From Lysobacter enzymogenes (GTDB lineage Bacteria; Pseudomonadota; Gammaproteobacteria; Xanthomonadales; Xanthomonadaceae), in assembly GCF_900106525.1 (NCBI RefSeq), contig NZ_FNOG01000006.1, forward strand, positions 253,390 to 317,389: DNA of 64,000 bases, written 5' to 3'. Below are positions 63,421-64,000 of the stretch, piece after piece. Position numbers and translations under genes: made by a program. Each line of letters opens with the position of its first letter. Within the stretch, counting starts at the first letter, position 1. Below the pieces are notes generated by a model that saw nothing but the letters and a program-made list of their open reading frames with translations, ran no database searches and was not told where the DNA came from.

Positions 63421-63565
63421 GGCGCGAGTGTAGACGCGGCCCGGCGCGTCGACGCAAGCCGGTGCGGCGCGCCCGGCGGGGAACGATTCAGCGCGGCGTG
63501 GTCGGGGCGTTGCGGTACGGGCGCGGCGCGGACCGCGGCCGGTTGGCTTGCGCCGGAGCGTCCGC

Positions 63566-63619
63566 TTGACAGCTCGTGCTACGAAAAGTAGCTTACCTTA
63601 AGTAAGTTACCTTTAGTAA
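63566..63619 (+). promoter_or_regulatory. Promoter with two tandem palindromic operator sites
   Basis: A consensus -35 TTGACA (63566-63571), 17-bp spacer and TAGCTT (63589-63594) as -10. Overlapping and following it are two TTAC-N5-GTAA palindromes at 63593-63605 and 63607-63619, 14 bp apart. The placement over the -10 and start region predicts repression. HxlR/MarR-type regulators often control flavin quinone reductases through similar sites; no such regulator gene is in the window. Confidence 0.65.
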
Positions 63620-63635
63620 TTAACCCGGAGCCGCC

Positions 63636-64000
63636 TTGCACGCCCTCATCGTCTTCGCCCATCCCGATCCGCAATCGTTGACCCACGCCGTCGCCACGCG
63701 CGTAGGCGAGGGCGCGCGCGCGGCCGGCCACAGCGTCGAGCTGGCCGATCTCGCCGCCGAAGGCTTCGACCCGCGCTACGGCCAGGCCGATCACGACGCC
63801 TACCGCGACCTCGCGCCGCATCCGGCCGATGTGCGCGCCGAGCAGGCGCGGATCGAGCGCGCCGACGCGTTGGTGCTGGTCTATCCGGTGTACTGGTGGT
63901 CGATGCCGGCGTTGCTCAAGGGCTGGGTCGACCGGGTGTTCTCCAACAACTGGGCCTACGCGACCCGCGACGGCCGCGTGGTCGGGCAGTTGCAGCGTCT
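63636..64000 (+). CDS. NAD(P)H-dependent flavodoxin-fold quinone reductase, 3' truncated
   Basis: The first 121 residues are visible; the gene runs off the window. The start is a TTG at 63636 with CGGAG five bases upstream. It begins HALIVFAHPDPQSLTHAVA, the FMN-phosphate-binding start of the Flavodoxin_2 family (KefF/MdaB/NQO1-like). LVYPVYWWSMPALLKGWVDR is the typical flavin and substrate-binding segment, followed by VFSNNWAYATRDGR. Such enzymes reduce quinones by two electrons and protect against electrophiles or oxidants. The palindromic sites over its promoter suggest induction by a redox or electrophile signal. Confidence 0.88.
   Translation, partial: MHALIVFAHPDPQSLTHAVATRVGEGARAAGHSVELADLAAEGFDPRYGQADHDAYRDLAPHPADVRAEQARIERADALVLVYPVYWWSMPALLKGWVDRVFSNNWAYATRDGRVVGQLQR

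Overview
The window is high-GC bacterial DNA and looks like a Xanthomonadaceae chromosome, most likely Lysobacter or a close relative. The reasons are the smc-zipA-ligA order, DUF3011 proteins, a GyrA with Gln at position 83, abundant secreted proteases, and several families of REP-like inverted repeats scattered between genes. No rRNA, tRNA, prophage, insertion sequence or CRISPR array was recognised. The genus is an inference.

Layout. 0-8 kb: the 3' end of a secreted-type six-hairpin glycosidase, then a leftward zwf-glk block with pgl further downstream (glucose to 6-phosphogluconate), and a rightward orphan MalK/UgpC-type ABC ATPase behind a LacI-type operator. 8-14 kb: a TetR regulator; a three-gene module of a lipoprotein, a DUF2235/Tle1-like putative phospholipase and a coiled-coil membrane protein, resembling an antibacterial effector locus with its immunity gene; an NAD-dependent epimerase/reductase; and a REP array with 131-bp spacing. 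14-26 kb: a long protein with a TerD-like C-terminal domain, then a leftward alpha-glucoside locus (MFS transporter, TonB-dependent receptor, glycoside phosphorylase fused to beta-phosphoglucomutase), a secreted HExxH protein and a LacI regulator. Two tandem LacI-type operators lie upstream of the phosphorylase gene. Phosphorolysis, phosphoglucomutase and glucokinase would all deliver glucose 6-phosphate to zwf and pgl, so the two sugar loci make metabolic sense together.

26-42 kb is a housekeeping core: smc, zipA, ligA, epmA, two tandem DUF3011 proteins, mtnA, an uncharacterised small protein, gyrA, a YceI protein and a DUF1428 protein. 43-51 kb holds four leftward secreted peptidase genes (one S1, one S8, two M4). 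The two M4 genes share a conserved palindromic block far upstream. 51-62 kb holds a bacterial alpha-2-macroglobulin lipoprotein and PBP1C (pbpC), a known pairing, here separated by two related lipoprotein genes of unknown function. 62-64 kb has a 199-bp tandem repeat touching the end of a zinc-ribbon gene, a Ser-rich membrane protein, and the start of a flavodoxin-fold quinone reductase behind two tandem operator-like sites.

The window has no single obvious new system. The best candidates for new biology are the Tle1-like module, the TerD-like fusion, the two lipoproteins between alpha-2-macroglobulin and PBP1C, and the shared element upstream of the M4 proteases.
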